Positions 23,289 to 36,235 of a DNA stretch of 64,000 nucleotides are shown here, in pieces. How positions within the stretch are numbered: position 1 is the first letter of the stretch; each line of letters begins with the position of its first letter. The notes beneath the pieces were generated by a model. It did no database searches. It saw nothing but the letters and a program-made list of their open reading frames with translations, and was not told the DNA's origin. Source of the stretch: Isoetes taiwanensis (Eukaryota > Streptophyta > Lycopodiopsida > Isoetales > Isoetaceae); NCBI GenBank assembly GCA_021234155.1, contig JAJEKV010000059.1, positions 3,844,571 through 3,908,570 on the forward strand. The letters run 5' to 3'. The position numbers were made by a program, and so were the translations under genes.

Positions 23289-23667
23289 TGTTACACAGCA
23301 TGCAGGAAGGGGCCAAGTTTGGCTACCATGAACCCCCTGGATTCCCCACTCCTCGAGTCCCTTGGACTCCCCACGCCAGACTTGTGTTGATCCCACGGAT
23401 CAATCTTGCAACTTATCGTCTTGATTCTCTAATCATTCCCAGAACGATTCTCCATGCCTCCCTTTCTTGAGATCCATGATCTCTTATATAGGGTACCTAC
23501 TCTTGTGGCATGCGGCCATGTGTATGCATGCATGCATATGGACTTTTGGAGTCTCCTTATGCCACTTGTCCCTTAAACCTTTAATCCTTAGGTTTAATGG
23601 TCCTATGACCTAGGGACCAACATATGTATATAACATATGACTTAGGGCCTAACCTATGTTCGTAACA
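23289..23667 (-). repeat. 5' LTR of the LARD-like element
   Basis: 379 bp, TGTTAC...GTAACA. On the minus strand a TATA-like CTATATAAGAG (23491-23481) is a plausible promoter, also kept in the 3' LTR. Confidence 0.93.
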
Positions 23668-23672
23668 CAGAA

Positions 23673-25398
23673 TTAGTGTCGGTTCCAAATGATGTGAAAG
23701 AGGTCTGATGGTGAAGAGAAAATGGTATAAAGGTTTAAGATTTCCTTTAAGATTCATTTCAATCCCTTGAGATTGCCTCAAGCTTTCTTTAGATTTTTTA
23801 AATGTTCCATTAGGCTCTCCAGATCCCTACAGATTCTTCAAGATTCATTTAAATTCTGTGGTTGACTTTCTCTTCAAGATTATTTTATTAGATTCTTATA
23901 TATTCCTTTAGATTTCTTACAATCCCTTAAAATTTCCTCAAGATACCTACAAGAATCTCTAGAGTTGCGCCATAATTGGGCCATGTAACCACACATTCCT
24001 AACCTCCAATATAGTAAGTCATAAGCATTTGAATTTGGCTCTGCGAAAGAAGGCAAGAGGTAAGTGGATCGTTGGATAGATAAAAGGATCGTTGGAGATC
24101 GGGGCAGAGTCTATGGAAGTCTATGGGTTGGTGGTATTGAGAGCCACAAGGTCTGTAAATAGCATGTTATGTTCCCTAGGATGTTGGCGTGCACAGGCGG
24201 GTCAGATCCTTATATCTTTATTGTTATTGAGACATAATTCATTTTCTGGTCCATTCATACCACGACCTACAAGCAAAATATGGGAAAGCCATAATAATAT
24301 GGAACTGGAAATACTCGAAAAGAAGAATCAAGAGTCTATATGGAGCACAACAATATATGAGAGATCTATAATATAGAACTCTAAATACTCGAGAAGAAGA
24401 ATCAAGAATCTATAGAGAACACAGGAATATGTATATGGTCGTGAGGATGCAAGAAAATATGAGGACTCGATTAAGAATGGTTCACCACTATGCCGAACCA
24501 AAATTAAATGACTCCAACCAAGTTAAATGTGCATATTAGAAATGGGATTACTACATCATCAAGGCACTTAAACACACATATTCGAAATGGGATTGTTATA
24601 TTACCAAAGCACGAATTGGTCCTTTTGTACCATTGGGTACTCTATTCTTAATATTTGTATGCATCCACTAAGAAAATGAAAGCATGTATTCATACAGGCC
24701 CTATACAATTTCCATTACTAATATAACTACAAAAAGCATTCTTCATAAATGGCTAATATGTTTTAGATAAAGATCATAATCACGTCAATCCTAATTGGTC
24801 TAGGTACTGAGCTTTGCAAGCCTCTTCTTGGTCCATGTACAATTCATAAACAAAATAAAACAACACAAAACAAAACCCCACGTTCAATCCATTAATAAGC
24901 CCCGACACATAAAATGACCCAACAAGAACCATGAAAACGAAACGACAACAAGAAACATGAAAACACATTCTCGGGCCACCATAGGGCAACCCGCTGTGCG
25001 CAGCACCTTGTTTATTATTGTTCCAAGAACACATGATGTAACACTGAAAGTTGGTCGATTGTCTTGCACATACAGTTAGTTTTTCTTCTCTAATGAAATT
25101 GACACCTTGCATTGATAGGAACGATCTGATATCATGGCAATGCCATATATGCTTGTATTTTATTAAAAAATTAAGACATTCAAAATATCATAATAATGGG
25201 GAACATATAATTCTTTCGATATAAACAAGCTAAAATACGAAGAGTAAGCAACATCTCAAGAACTTGGAAAAATGGAAACCATGAAAATACACTTCCGCGC
25301 CATCGGAGGGCAACCCCTCGTGCGCAACACCTTGTTTTCTCCGGCCATTTTGTCTGAGATTGTGGAGATTTTTAGCACCCTGGGAAATTTTTCGATTT
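23673..25398. other. Intergenic, weak local repeats
   Basis: 23,720-23,960 is rich in AGATT/CCTT-AGATT repeats. 24,956-25,020 and 25,282-25,340 share a ~60 bp block (GGGCAACCC-C-GTGCGCA-CACCTTGTTT). No gene recognised. Confidence 0.5.
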
Positions 25399-25462
25399 GC
25401 CAAAAATTTAGGTGTTAGTATGTTTTTAGGAAGGGGTAAGGATTGGAAATTTTTTCGATTTG

Positions 25463-27676
25463 AACAAGGTTTAAAATGAAACGCACTTATTTAAGAAGTG
25501 CGTTTGGAAGATTCCTTCTGAAAATTTATAAAATTCTAAAATCCCTCTAAAAAGGGCCCTTTTATTACCTTTAGTCCAAAGATTTATAAAACTGCTCGTG
25601 AAAACAGACATTTTAAGAAGACTTAATATTAAGGAAAAACACACACAAAAAAAAAATCCCATTGTAGAGGGGGAAAGAACTACAATGAAATTCAAAGATT
25701 GACTATGGGGCAAATTCGTATGAAGAAATTAGATGCTTTTGCACCTTGTCCCTGAAAGTTTTTATATTAGCTGTTTTAGAAGATAGAAAATTTGTTATTT
25801 CACAACCATTTTGGCTGAACATCCTAATGGACCCTAAAACACATTGGGAGGCAGTTGAACAAACTTCTTGAATGACAAACCATTGTTTTTGCATCACATA
25901 GTATTACAAATACCAATATATCCACGATGTCTTGTAGTTAAGCTGAAGTTTTAGTTGATGATGCAGTATAAATTTATACCGAGGATACAAAAGTTGAAGT
26001 AATGAAGCCATGTGATTACATGCCCTCCTTTTTATTCTCGGAGATGTATTTCTGAACGCACATACCAATCTACAACATGGTGATGCACAAAAGATAGTCA
26101 ACCTCCTTAGCAATGTTGAGCATATTCATCACAATTACATCATCTCAGAGTAGCGATTGGGCACCATGCACATTTCTCTGGCGTTGAAGTATTAATTGCG
26201 CCTTTACCCTTTCCTATATATTTTGTAAATAAATAGGTAAACTTCGAGGGGTTGCTACTCCTCGCTCTTCTCTGGATAAACCATGTGGTTTCCTTCTAGT
26301 CAAACACACGTGTCACCATAATATTTTGGAGTTCTTTGCCTTTAGTAGCAATTTTTAGTGCACGGAGTGAAGTTCGCATGTATGTAGAGAAAAAAAAAGT
26401 AGAAATAACAACATGATTCGACTACTTTATGCTCTAACATTGCATTACAACCTCGAGAGAAAATTTAGAACCGTTTTAGAACTTTTTTAGACTAAAAACT
26501 AAGAACAATTGTGTAAAATTATCCCTTATGTGTGTTACTTTAGTAGTTTTAGGTTGCCAAACCCTTTGGCGCGAAAGCAAGAAAAGACCCCAAAAGATTT
26601 TACACGGTATATACTTTATCTCTCGATTGCATATATATATACATATATATATAAAAGTCTTATATATATATGCAATTAGGGTATAAATTTATACCGTTTC
26701 TCAAATATAGATTTATACCGCAAGAGTTCTCTTTTCTTGTCGGATATATATATGTAATTATGTGTATATATATATATATATATATACATATATGTGTATA
26801 AATTGGTTGTGCGAAGGTTTTCATGCGGTATAAATTTATACAGAGAGAGAGCTGTCAGCGGTATAAATTTATGAGAGAGAGCTCGTGGTATAGCGAGGGA
26901 GCTCTCACGGTATAAATTTATACCGCGAGAGAGCTCTCGCAGTGAATCGAGAGAGCTCTCGCGGTATAAATTTATACCGCTCGAGTCCTCTTGCGGTATA
27001 AATTTATACCGCTCAAGTCCACTTGCGGTATAAATTTATACCATGCGAACTCTCTGGCATGTCATATCCGCACAGCACTACCTATTGTGGTATAAATCTA
27101 TACCACCCGTGAATTTATTTTGAAGGCGTTATGTCCACGCATTGTCATCGTGGTATACATAAGTCTATAGCAAGACGGATGAGCAAATAAGAGCAAGTAT
27201 ATAAGGCGAAGAGCGGCGTCTTGACTCCAACTTAGCAGCTTCAAAGTGTAAGTTTGTTCAATGAGGCATGCTTTCATGTGAAAATGTTTGCTTCAATGAG
27301 GCAATGTCAAAATGTGTTGCATTTTTTACAGTTTTGTTCATAGTTTTGTACTGATTTGGAAAACTTTGAATAAAATACCTTTTTGGCACTTTAGTGTGCT
27401 TGCTGTTTTTTCCAATGTCTATTTTGTTTAGTTTTTGAAAATATTACTATTTTCAATAAAACCAAACTAGGGGCCAAAAAGGGATGTCAAACAATTTTGA
27501 ATGGAAGCTAAGTTCACACCCCCCTCCAAAATGATGCCTAAAATTTTCAAATTGTCACACTTGTCACAAATATACCACAAAAAGGGACATTTTTGGGGGG
27601 ATTTTAGGGAATCTTTCAAAGATTCCTTTTGAAGTGCGTTTTGAGCAAATTAGTGCGTTTCATTTTAAACTTTGTT
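25463..27676. mobile_element. 2.2 kb non-coding element with ~100-bp imperfect terminal inverted repeats
   Basis: The left end 25463-25487 pairs with the right end 27652-27676 as inverted repeats. The core GTTTAAAATGAAACGCACT (25469-25487) is exact. Weaker pairing continues inward for about 100 bp (AAGAT-C, AAAATCCC-C-AAAA, CCCTTTT). No transposase frame is present. Outside the ends sits a 51-bp direct repeat (25399-25449 and 27680-27730, three mismatches). This resembles a non-autonomous Mutator-like or foldback element. The superfamily is uncertain because no standard short target duplication is seen. Confidence 0.65.
26680..27104. repeat. Cluster of GGTATAAATTTATACC palindromes
   Basis: Perfect 16-bp palindromes start at 26680, 26909, 26963, 26995 and 27027; near-perfect or partial copies start at 26826, 26859 and 27089. 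Several extend to GCGGTATAAATTTATACCGC. The copies at 26963, 26995 and 27027 are spaced exactly 32 bp, about three helical turns. GAGAGAGCTCTC palindromes are interleaved at 26,928 and 26,949. A long TA-rich tract (26,630-26,800) precedes the cluster. Confidence 0.93.
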
Positions 27677-27730
27677 TTTGCCAAAAATTCAGGTGTTAGT
27701 ATGTTTTTAAGAAGGGGTAAGGACTGGAAA

Positions 27731-29482
27731 ATCCTTCAGGCAAATATGGCATGGAAGCCACTAACAACATTCCTCTCCATCTCCTATCCATATACACCTG
27801 TTTTTTTGGCATGGTTGTGTTTTGCCGCAATCTTTGGGTGCCAGGTTTGTCAGAGTGGTTTTCAAATAACGATTTGATTGCTTCTACTGCGTTGGCATAT
27901 ATAGCAACTGGATTATTTTGTGTCTCACCAAATCCCCATCTAGGATGATGAGATTGACAGCCCAACGACCTGTATGGCGAATACTGTAACTACTCACTAT
28001 CTCAGGATTGTTTTTTTCCTCTTAATCAACCTGCAGCTATCTATTGCTTTTGAGTTATTTGTCCTTTTTCTTCGTCCTTCCCACAGCTATGACAATACTT
28101 GCTATGTATTCTTTTCCAGCTTTGTTGAGAGGAAATCCATGAGAAAGCTTTTAGGCCGAGGAAGCAGAAGTCTCCTACTTATTTTTAGCTTATTGTTTAA
28201 TATAGAATGAATGTGCGAGCAGAGGTTCAAAAGGGTTCATCGTCCATTCAATATGTTTATGGCTTTTTTGGGGCCTGAATTGTGAGACTGTACCAGTGCA
28301 TGGAGTCTATACATAGGCAAATGATATAATTTAGAGATCTAGAGAGTTTGACTTTATGGATACATTTAGAAATAAATAATCAGAATATTTGAGCCTGGCA
28401 TGACTTGGAATGCTCTGAAAGCTCCTCAGTAATTACTTAAGGGGTAATTTTGGTATTCATGCAGTTTCAAGTTTTACATTTACGCAACCTTAGGAACATG
28501 TAGATATGCAAAGGTAGAAGATAAGATTTATACCAAGTTGATCAAGTGCATGTTAATCTAGGTGAATATTTCTTTTTGTGACATGTTTTCTACTTTTATA
28601 GGTCATTGCCCTTGGGATCCAGTAATTTGAAAAGCTATTCCATAGATGTATGATGTGCCTCTAATGTTTTGCTTCCTGTTTTGAAATGCTTCTGGTCTCT
28701 TTTTTTCTCAAGTCTGAGCAGTGTTTCTTTGATTTAGGGAAAGTTGATAGCGCTGCTAATGACTTCCTTGCTGACAGTTTCAAGTACAGGAATAAGGATC
28801 AAACATAAGCGATCGAGAGCTGAAACTGCATATATGCTTAGGGGGGTGAATCTATATTTATTTTGGTAATATCTTTTATATACTTTTCACCAATTTCCAT
28901 GTTGGTAACATATCTTTCAGTTACAGCAGCACTTGCCATTTGAAAAAGACATTTTGATTTTGACCTTATGTATCTGCGGTCGTGGAATAATCTTCAATAT
29001 GTTCTGACATCGTCTTTCATATAATTGGTGTTCCAACTATGTTTTTTTTTTTGCAGAGGAAATAAAATGCCGTAGTAGTCTTGACATCCATTAGAGCTCT
29101 TTAAGTTTACCGGATCTCAGGTATATGGTCTTTCTTTTACATATACTGCTTTGTAGCCTAATTATGCAAATTAAATTCATCTTTTCCTTGCTTTGTCTCA
29201 AACAACATCTCTGGATTGAGGCAATTGTCATACCATCTAGCTCACATTTTTGACATGTTTTATGGTATTTTTCATTTCTTTATAGCCCAATGATATGTTT
29301 TATTGTCTCTTATGGATACTTTGTGTCATGTGATATGTATCTTCTCGATCTGTTCTATGGTAATTCCATTTCTACAGCTTATATTTCTATATATTTCATG
29401 GGCTCTTATATATACTTTGCAGCAGCTGGTATTGCTAATCTACCTAACTTTAATCCCTATGATGGCCTCAACATAATCCCTA
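27731..29482. other. Intergenic, nothing recognised
   Basis: Several small open frames with hydrophobic content (27629-27877, 27974-28210) have no recognised family features. No RNA gene or clear repeat. Confidence 0.45.
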
Positions 29483-29510
29483 CTAGTTATGGTGCCCGGC
29501 GTTGCCGGGC
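29483..29510 (-). mobile_element. Helitron 3' terminus (minus strand)
   Basis: On the minus strand a hairpin GCCCGGC-AAC-GCCGGGC (29510-29494) is followed by seven nucleotides ACCATAA, then CTAG and a host T. This is the canonical Helitron 3' end (hairpin, short spacer, CTRR, inserted before T). The element would extend to the right. Its 5' TC end was not identified, so its length is unknown. A sister end is at 45,222-45,249. Confidence 0.8.
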
Positions 29511-29940
29511 TTTAGGTCCATATGAACTCGAAATGAGCCTTTCGGCAATTTGTCTTAAAATATATAGTGGAACATGAGTAAATGGTTTGATATATTTGTT
29601 ATATTGCATTAAAGTTTGTGACTTGCAAATGTTCTAAAAATATATACCACTTCATTCATATTTCATGGATCAATTAAAATTGTGGATGGGTATTCTATTA
29701 TAATCACCCCTCGAATAAATAACATGTGGTTTTCAACGGGGAAACATGAGTTTATATATATGTATTGTTTGTTCTGCTTGTGTTGTTTACCATTTTCGAT
29801 TCTTTTGTCTAGTGCTAATAATGTATTTTGTTAAGGTGTGCATTAATGTTTGTGAGTAAAGTAACAAATCATTGAAGCAACAAACTTGAAGAGTTATTAG
29901 ACATAGACATGAAAAGCCACGTGCAATCCGCGTACTACTT

Positions 29941-30247
29941 TGCAATTACTGCACATTCACATCATATAAACAATTGAAGCAATAATTTACCGACAAAGCT
30001 GCAATTACTACACATTCATATCACATAAACAGTTGAAGCAATAATTTACCGACAAAGCTTGATTGGACATTTAATTATGAGTTTTTGCAGTATAAGATTG
30101 AAGAAATTGGTTAAAACTCGGTGCTAGTGGTTTCGGCATGCTATGAATCTTGGTTGCACATTTAATTGTGAGTTTTTGTAGCATATGATGAGAATTTGGT
30201 CAAAACTCAGTGCTAGTGGTTTGAACATGCTAACATTGTGAATCTTT
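29941..30247. repeat. Two adjacent tandem duplications (59 bp and ~90 bp)
   Basis: 29941-29999 repeats as 30000-30058 (GCAATTACT-CACATTCA unit). 30063-30151 repeats as 30152-30247 (ACATTTAATT-TGAGTTTTTG unit with GGTGCTAGTGGTTT-type core). Both lie within the presumed Helitron body. Confidence 0.9.
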
Positions 30248-33200
30248 TGCTAACTAAAACATGATTATTGCAATATATAGTCAACTAACATGTACTATTG
30301 GTCCATGTACTATTTGTCCTTTTCTAGTCAGTAGCCGCTCACCTTCCACTCCTTTATCTACTTGATTGATAAAGTCAATGCAAAGCTACTTCTAGAATTT
30401 GAGAAGATCTGTATCACACCATAGGAAGTTGTTTCTAGATTGGAGTGCCATTATAAAGATTTAGTTTAGAAATCTCTCGAACGTGTTTGATATAAGACCT
30501 GATCCCTGCACCTGAAGCGTCCCTGTATCTGAAGTGCCTCTGAAGTTCCCGAAAGTGCAAGTTAGATCCTTTGGAATTGACAACTGGAATTAAAAACAGC
30601 CCTTCCTTTCATTCACTTCTTCTCATACATTTAACTACTTTGTGAAAAATCTTATTTCAAAGTACCTCTACTTTTTCCATGAATAGATGAAAAAGTTTCA
30701 GTTAATAAAACTAATTTATATAAGTCATAAACAATCACCCCTTTTTGGATACTCAGGAGCATAACATTGAATTTGAAGCTTACAATCTGCACCATGCACA
30801 CAAATGAAAGTGAAGACAAACAGTAAATAGTACAACAGCCTTGACCAATTAAATCCTCCACAATATGTTGTCGACTATAGAAAACAGTAGACAACTCAAA
30901 TACTTCCCGAGCAAATACCACTTAGGAATAAACAAACATAGGAGAGGTAACAATGATAGAATCTATCTTTTAATAGTCACCGTACGTGTTTAAAGCCACA
31001 TGCATACCTGTATCTTCTCAAGGTATTTTAGTTCGTTGCCCAATCATGTTAGCTCACCCCTTAAGGCATTTGCAAACATAACATATTAGTGATAGAGCAA
31101 CAACAAACAATAAAAAAGGAGAACATATACCATATTGACCTATTTCTTGCCTGAATGAATTCGATGCAGTGGATAATGAAACGCCAAATAACAGGTTGCA
31201 ACTGAATAAGCTTATGGATGCTCATGAACTGGCTACTCACTAACTGGCTTGCATGTATGTGACTGTTGGAGATATATACCTCCGAAGTTCTGGTTTGTGT
31301 CAAGATAAAATCATCACCTATGACAGCAAAAACATTAGTAATATGCAAGTTCACCATGCTTCCAATCATAGTTCGTTGGGTCCTCACATGTATGAGATTA
31401 ATCTCTAAGAGAGCCAATATGAGATTGGTCTTAATTCTAACAAACTTGAAGATATTACTTACATTTGAATTTAATCAGCCTCACCTGCAAGTGAAAAATG
31501 TAGTAAACATGCATATAAAAGACCGCAGACTTATCCCTATCGAAGGAAGCATAGAGTGCAATCATGCCATCTGGTCTGGAAATCATCACATGAGATGTTT
31601 AACTAATCATATTGTAGCCATGAAACGCAGCTCATGAGTAGACCAGAACCACAAACATGGTCGTATCAAAGTTGAAACATAGAAATGTACATTGTTAACT
31701 TGGACTTTTGCAATGGCAACGGTGATTTTAGGGTAGAGAATGATCCTACTCATTTACCTCAGCAACTACCTTTTGCAAATGATATAAGATAAGTTAATTT
31801 AAAGAAATCTACCTGCTATCTACCTGCAAAATTTAGCACCACACACAGAGATGCCAGTCTACATTGCAAAACAAATTTGAAATAGACCAGGGTGTGGCTA
31901 TATTGGATATAGGGTCTAATATTCTTGTCAGCTCTTGGAGGCTTCAACATGCCAGATGTACACATATAGTATGTGCTTCAAATAAGTTATGTCATCTCTC
32001 CTCATAGTATCTGCTTTCAGCAAAAGTACATGTCCTAATATTTATAACATAAAAGAAAATCATATGAGAGAACCCAGCATTGACAAAGCTTGAGCATGAA
32101 AACTGTTCTCTATCAGAAGCTAGAGAGCTGGGAACATCTTAAAGTAGAATTGAACATGCTATTTAATAAGTAAAACAAACTTGATATGGAGTATGGAGAC
32201 AAAAGGAATTTATGGAACTATAAAATGTGACCTGTGATTAGTCTGATGAAGTGGATGGCAAGAATATATTCTACCTTGCTGGTAATAGCACGCAACTTCT
32301 GTTTTACCTGAAATGCCTGAAAGATTCATGTAGTAGCTCACTTTTGTATCCTCAAACTGCAAGAAAAATCGTAGCTTTTGATGCTGAAAATATGCTATGT
32401 GCTTTTGAATGTTTCTGCACAACATCCTAGGAAGTTCAACAAAACGCAGTAGAACATGGCATATGGATCACATATAGAATGGCTCACTATTGGAAGTTTC
32501 TCCAGAATTTTGATGGTTACATAACATATGTGCTTCTGTGCCTGATGTACCCGGCAGACACAATAAGGTTATCAAAAATAGTAAGAAATGCGTAAATATG
32601 TTAATTTATCACTTCTGTATATAACAAAATTGCACAAAACAATTAGAAAATTGAGCACTGCTAAAGCATGCAACATGTCAAATCAAATGAATTGCACATG
32701 AAAGGCATGGAGAAATCTATGCCTGGAAGGAATGTAATACAGGAAAATGACATGTCCACCATCGCAGCTATAGAAGCCAGATGTAGAAGCCATATGCACT
32801 TGGCTGCATCATCCTCAGGTGGACTTGCAACTTCTAATCGTTGGATGTATAATGATAACTACCTTATTAGATAGATTATAAAATAGAGCTTGTGCATGTG
32901 GCAGCAACTAAATTCCACATGACATTCATGTTGAATGTATGGCCAAGCGCATTCTTCTAGAGACATACCAACTTAACTTGAGGTGCGTGGCCTTACATGT
33001 CTCTATTAGGCATATAATGCTTGAAAAGAATGCGCGCATATTCTAACTCTATAACAAAATACAATAGAATAAGGTAATCTTACATTAGAAAGCAAAAATT
33101 ATACATTTGGGGAACAAAGATCTACCATTATATTTTCAACAAAGCCAGAGCATTCATATCTAAATGCATAGCGACAATTGATACCAACAATTCCAACCCA

Positions 33201-35192
33201 AATGAAAGCATTATATCTAAATGCAGAGCAACAGAGGATTACCACCATCTTGAGCCCAAACGATACCTCAGATGATGCCTGTTTCAAAAGCACAATATGT
33301 TTTAAAAAAATAGGAATACAACAATTTATCATGCCCTGTAAGAATAGATATTGTAGAGCAAACCTAATAGTATATCACTGTCGAATAGTTTTGTTGCCAC
33401 CTTATTGATGAGCCACTGCCCTTCAAACAGAAACAAAATAGATAAGGACAAAGCAAATAAAAATGGTTTCAAGCTTGAAATTAAAAAAGCAGTTTTGCTA
33501 TTGCTGCACTTCAGTCTTGCATGAAAATGGCCCACCATTATTTGTTGGTATTCTAAGCTTAAAAGGTTCCCCGTGTAATGAATTAAAATTCTTCATGTGC
33601 TCCTTGCCCACGCTAACAAAATCCTTTGAATATATCCTCATAGGTGCCATCGAGATGCATGTATGCCCTGTCGACAGGATTAAGGATAGAAATCCAAGAA
33701 GCGAAAATCATATAGAAAAATTCTACGATATTTGGATAATCGGGAAATTTTTTCGGTTGTCAAAAACCCCATAATCTTAGAAAATCGACATAAGAAAAAT
33801 TCCAAAAATATTTTTAGCCAAACCGGAAAATTCCAAATTAACAAGGTTGATTGATATGGCCCTAACATATGCAGCTTCTATGCTTATCCTATGAATGGAA
33901 CCCTTGCTAAATGCTAATGCCGCAGACATTGTTGGAGGTGCAAGGCTCTTCATAGAGTATACTAATGGTATTATTGAATTCGTTGCAAAAAGTGTCAAGC
34001 CATTTGCATAAATCAACAACCGAGTCTAATTTTGTATCTTGTAAGAGCAGGATCTGCACATTTTATATCCTGTAAGAGCAAGATCTACAAGTCTGAGTAG
34101 GAGGGGTATAATAGAGGCACAATTCCATTTGTATTTAGGCCACGCTTGGATATTGAGGTTAGAGGTTGGTTTGTTGACTGGCATAACTTGGTATCCAAGG
34201 TCCCCATGTACTGATGAGAAAGTCGACTGCACTGGCTATAACTCCAGTTTTATAGGGATAGGACTTTTTGTATGTTATTGTACTGAATCATGTCTTCATA
34301 GGTATTTGTGCCTTTACTGTAGTTTTTGTGCTATTTTTTGGGAAGCCTGTGATTAAACTATGGTTTATTGCAGGTTTCCAAGAGTATGTCATTAGAAGCA
34401 TGTCATTAGCGAAGGATCAAGTTCATGCTTGAAGGGAATGGATAGCATGTCCATCATGTTTTGGGCAATATCAATCATTTCTACTATTATGGCATGGCAG
34501 TATTTATCATGTCATGAAAGTGTTATAGTGTGCGCTGTCTGTAATGCACTATGGCGGGTTTCAAGAAGCAAGGACCAATTTCACGTTTGAAGAGAGTAGA
34601 TGAGTAGGATGGTACGATCATTATACTCCAATCAAATTTTGCTGTGGTATCATACAATTTCTAATGAATTATTTGTTGTAGTGTGCAAGATTGTATGCTC
34701 TATACTACAAGTTGAAACTCTACTATTTTAAAGTGGCCAGGTAATAATGCTGAATGTGCATATGAAACGAGTTGAAATTCTATTATCTTAGTGGTAAACA
34801 GGGCAAGAACCTTGAATGCAAATTATGACAATAATCTTTCCATTTGTGCCATCAGGTTTGTGTCATTTTTGAGAATTATCTTTCGTGCAACCAATAATTT
34901 TGACTGCTACATTGTTTTTGCTCTTTATCTCAAACAACATTTGCACAACCACTTCCAGACTTGTTTTGCTGAGAGACATCTTCCCCTCCAGTCAGCAATT
35001 CGAGATGCAGTTTTCCCCCATCGTTTTTCTGAGGATCAGCATCTATCAATGAAGGCACAACTGCTCCTAATTTGAGTTCGGCAGCCTTTGAACTAAAACA
35101 AGATGTTGTCGCAAAGAGGGTTGCCCTCATGGAGTTGTTGATGAAGGGGCAACAAGAAAATAAATATGTAGACGTCATATGATTTAGCGTAA
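30248..35192. other. Long AT-rich stretch, no gene recognised
   Basis: Overlapping short frames on both strands (for example 31061-31417 minus and 31266-31637 plus) lack domain features. A Lys/Glu-rich, coil-like stretch AAFELKQDVVAKRVALMELL ending near 35,180 resembles the C-terminal coil of plant transposase-associated proteins; this is a guess. Part of this may be Helitron body. Confidence 0.4.
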
Positions 35193-35352
35193 TAGTAGAA
35201 CATTGGACATGGAGATCATTGGTCTTGTTGAATGGTGTAGTAATCTATTTATTCGAAGTCAATAAGCTGAAAGTAGAACATGAGAGATGGAGGCCATTGG
35301 TTTTGTCGAATGGTATTATAATCTATGTTTTCAAAGTCAATAAGTTGGAAGT
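35193..35352. repeat. 79-bp tandem duplication
   Basis: AGTAGAACAT unit at 35193 repeats at 35272 with several substitutions; shared core GTCAATAAG-TG-AAGT. Confidence 0.9.
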
Positions 35353-35546
35353 GTAATCGTTTAATGAAGGATTTGACATTGTTAAAAAAATATGGTCAAG
35401 GTGTTGCAACTTTTGGAAATGCTTGAAAGTTGGCCAAGAAGTGCTAAGGTGGAATGCATACCATATATCGCTGCATGTGATTTCTTATATATGTGAAATG
35501 GAGGTTGCACATGTAATATAATTCCTCAAAAAAATATATGCCCTTT

Positions 35547-35740
35547 TTTGGGTTGCCCCCTTGGGGGGCAAACCCTCATCCATGTGGGTTTATGGCATAT
35601 TCCAGGTATATGCCAATATATGCCTGGAATATGCCAATGACTACTCCAAACTATCGGGTGTAAACTGGCAGTGGCCGCAGTTACTGGGCAGCCACTTTGA
35701 AAACTGGCTAACCGGTGCTTGGTTCTCCTAAGCAATGATC
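35547..35740. repeat. Double-hairpin repeat, copy 2
   Basis: Same orientation as 8207-8380. Hairpin 1 (35550-35575) pairs GGGTTGCCCC with GGGGCAAACCC. Hairpin 2 pairs GCATATTCCAGGTATAT (35595-35611) with ATATGCCTGGAATATGC (35618-35634) around a 6-nt loop. One pair is G-T. Similarity to copy 1 continues to about 35,660. Confidence 0.88.
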
Positions 35741-36235
35741 GCCATCATCTGCCAAACTGACTCGAGCATTGCATACTGGTTGTCTCTATACATCACAAGC
35801 TGTCTATAGGTATGTTCACATTTGAATTGATGCCTGGCAATTGCAGAAGCATAAGTATACAAACTCAAGCTCCTAAACGCTTTCGCCTCTGCTTTACAAG
35901 TAGGAGGAACCTTTCAATCAGACCAGCCTATACAGACTAGGAACACCTCCGGACATGGTAAGTATTCTTTCTAGCAACAGTAGCGACTTAGGTTTATTAT
36001 GGTAATGCATTACCTGGGCTTCTGCAAAAAGTTTGGGTTTAGTATTCATGTTAGCTTCCATGAGAGCGTGCATATAAAAGATCGTTTGACGGATTTTGCT
36101 AATTTGAGAACTTTAATTTTGAAGAATATGATTATGTCCACATGAGGACATAGTCGAAAATGAGCACCATGATAATGATCAGAGGATAAAAGGCCAAGGC
36201 AAATAGACCCATTCAAAGTGGAAAATTGGTGCTTT

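Larger units (their letters stand above)
13666..23667 (-). mobile_element. Complete 10.0 kb LTR retrotransposon lacking recognisable genes (LARD-like)
   Basis: The element is defined by structure. Both ends are ~375-bp LTRs starting TGTTAC and ending GTAACA. They are flanked by an identical 5-bp target duplication CAGAA (13661-13665 and 23668-23672). On the plus strand GCTCTGATACCA (23276-23287), the complement of the initiator-tRNA(Met) 3' end, abuts the right LTR, and a pyrimidine run abuts the left LTR. Both place the element on the minus strand with its 5' LTR at the right. The internal 9.25 kb shows no gag, protease, RT, RNase H or integrase motif in any frame. It does contain minisatellites and a nested inverted-repeat segment. 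This is the layout of a large retrotransposon derivative, mobilised in trans by an autonomous relative. Degraded coding beyond my recognition remains possible. Confidence 0.9.

Noticed and set aside
26680-27104. Palindrome cluster as a CRISPR-like array
   Set aside because: Spacers are repeats of each other, spacing is irregular outside three copies, and the DNA is eukaryotic.
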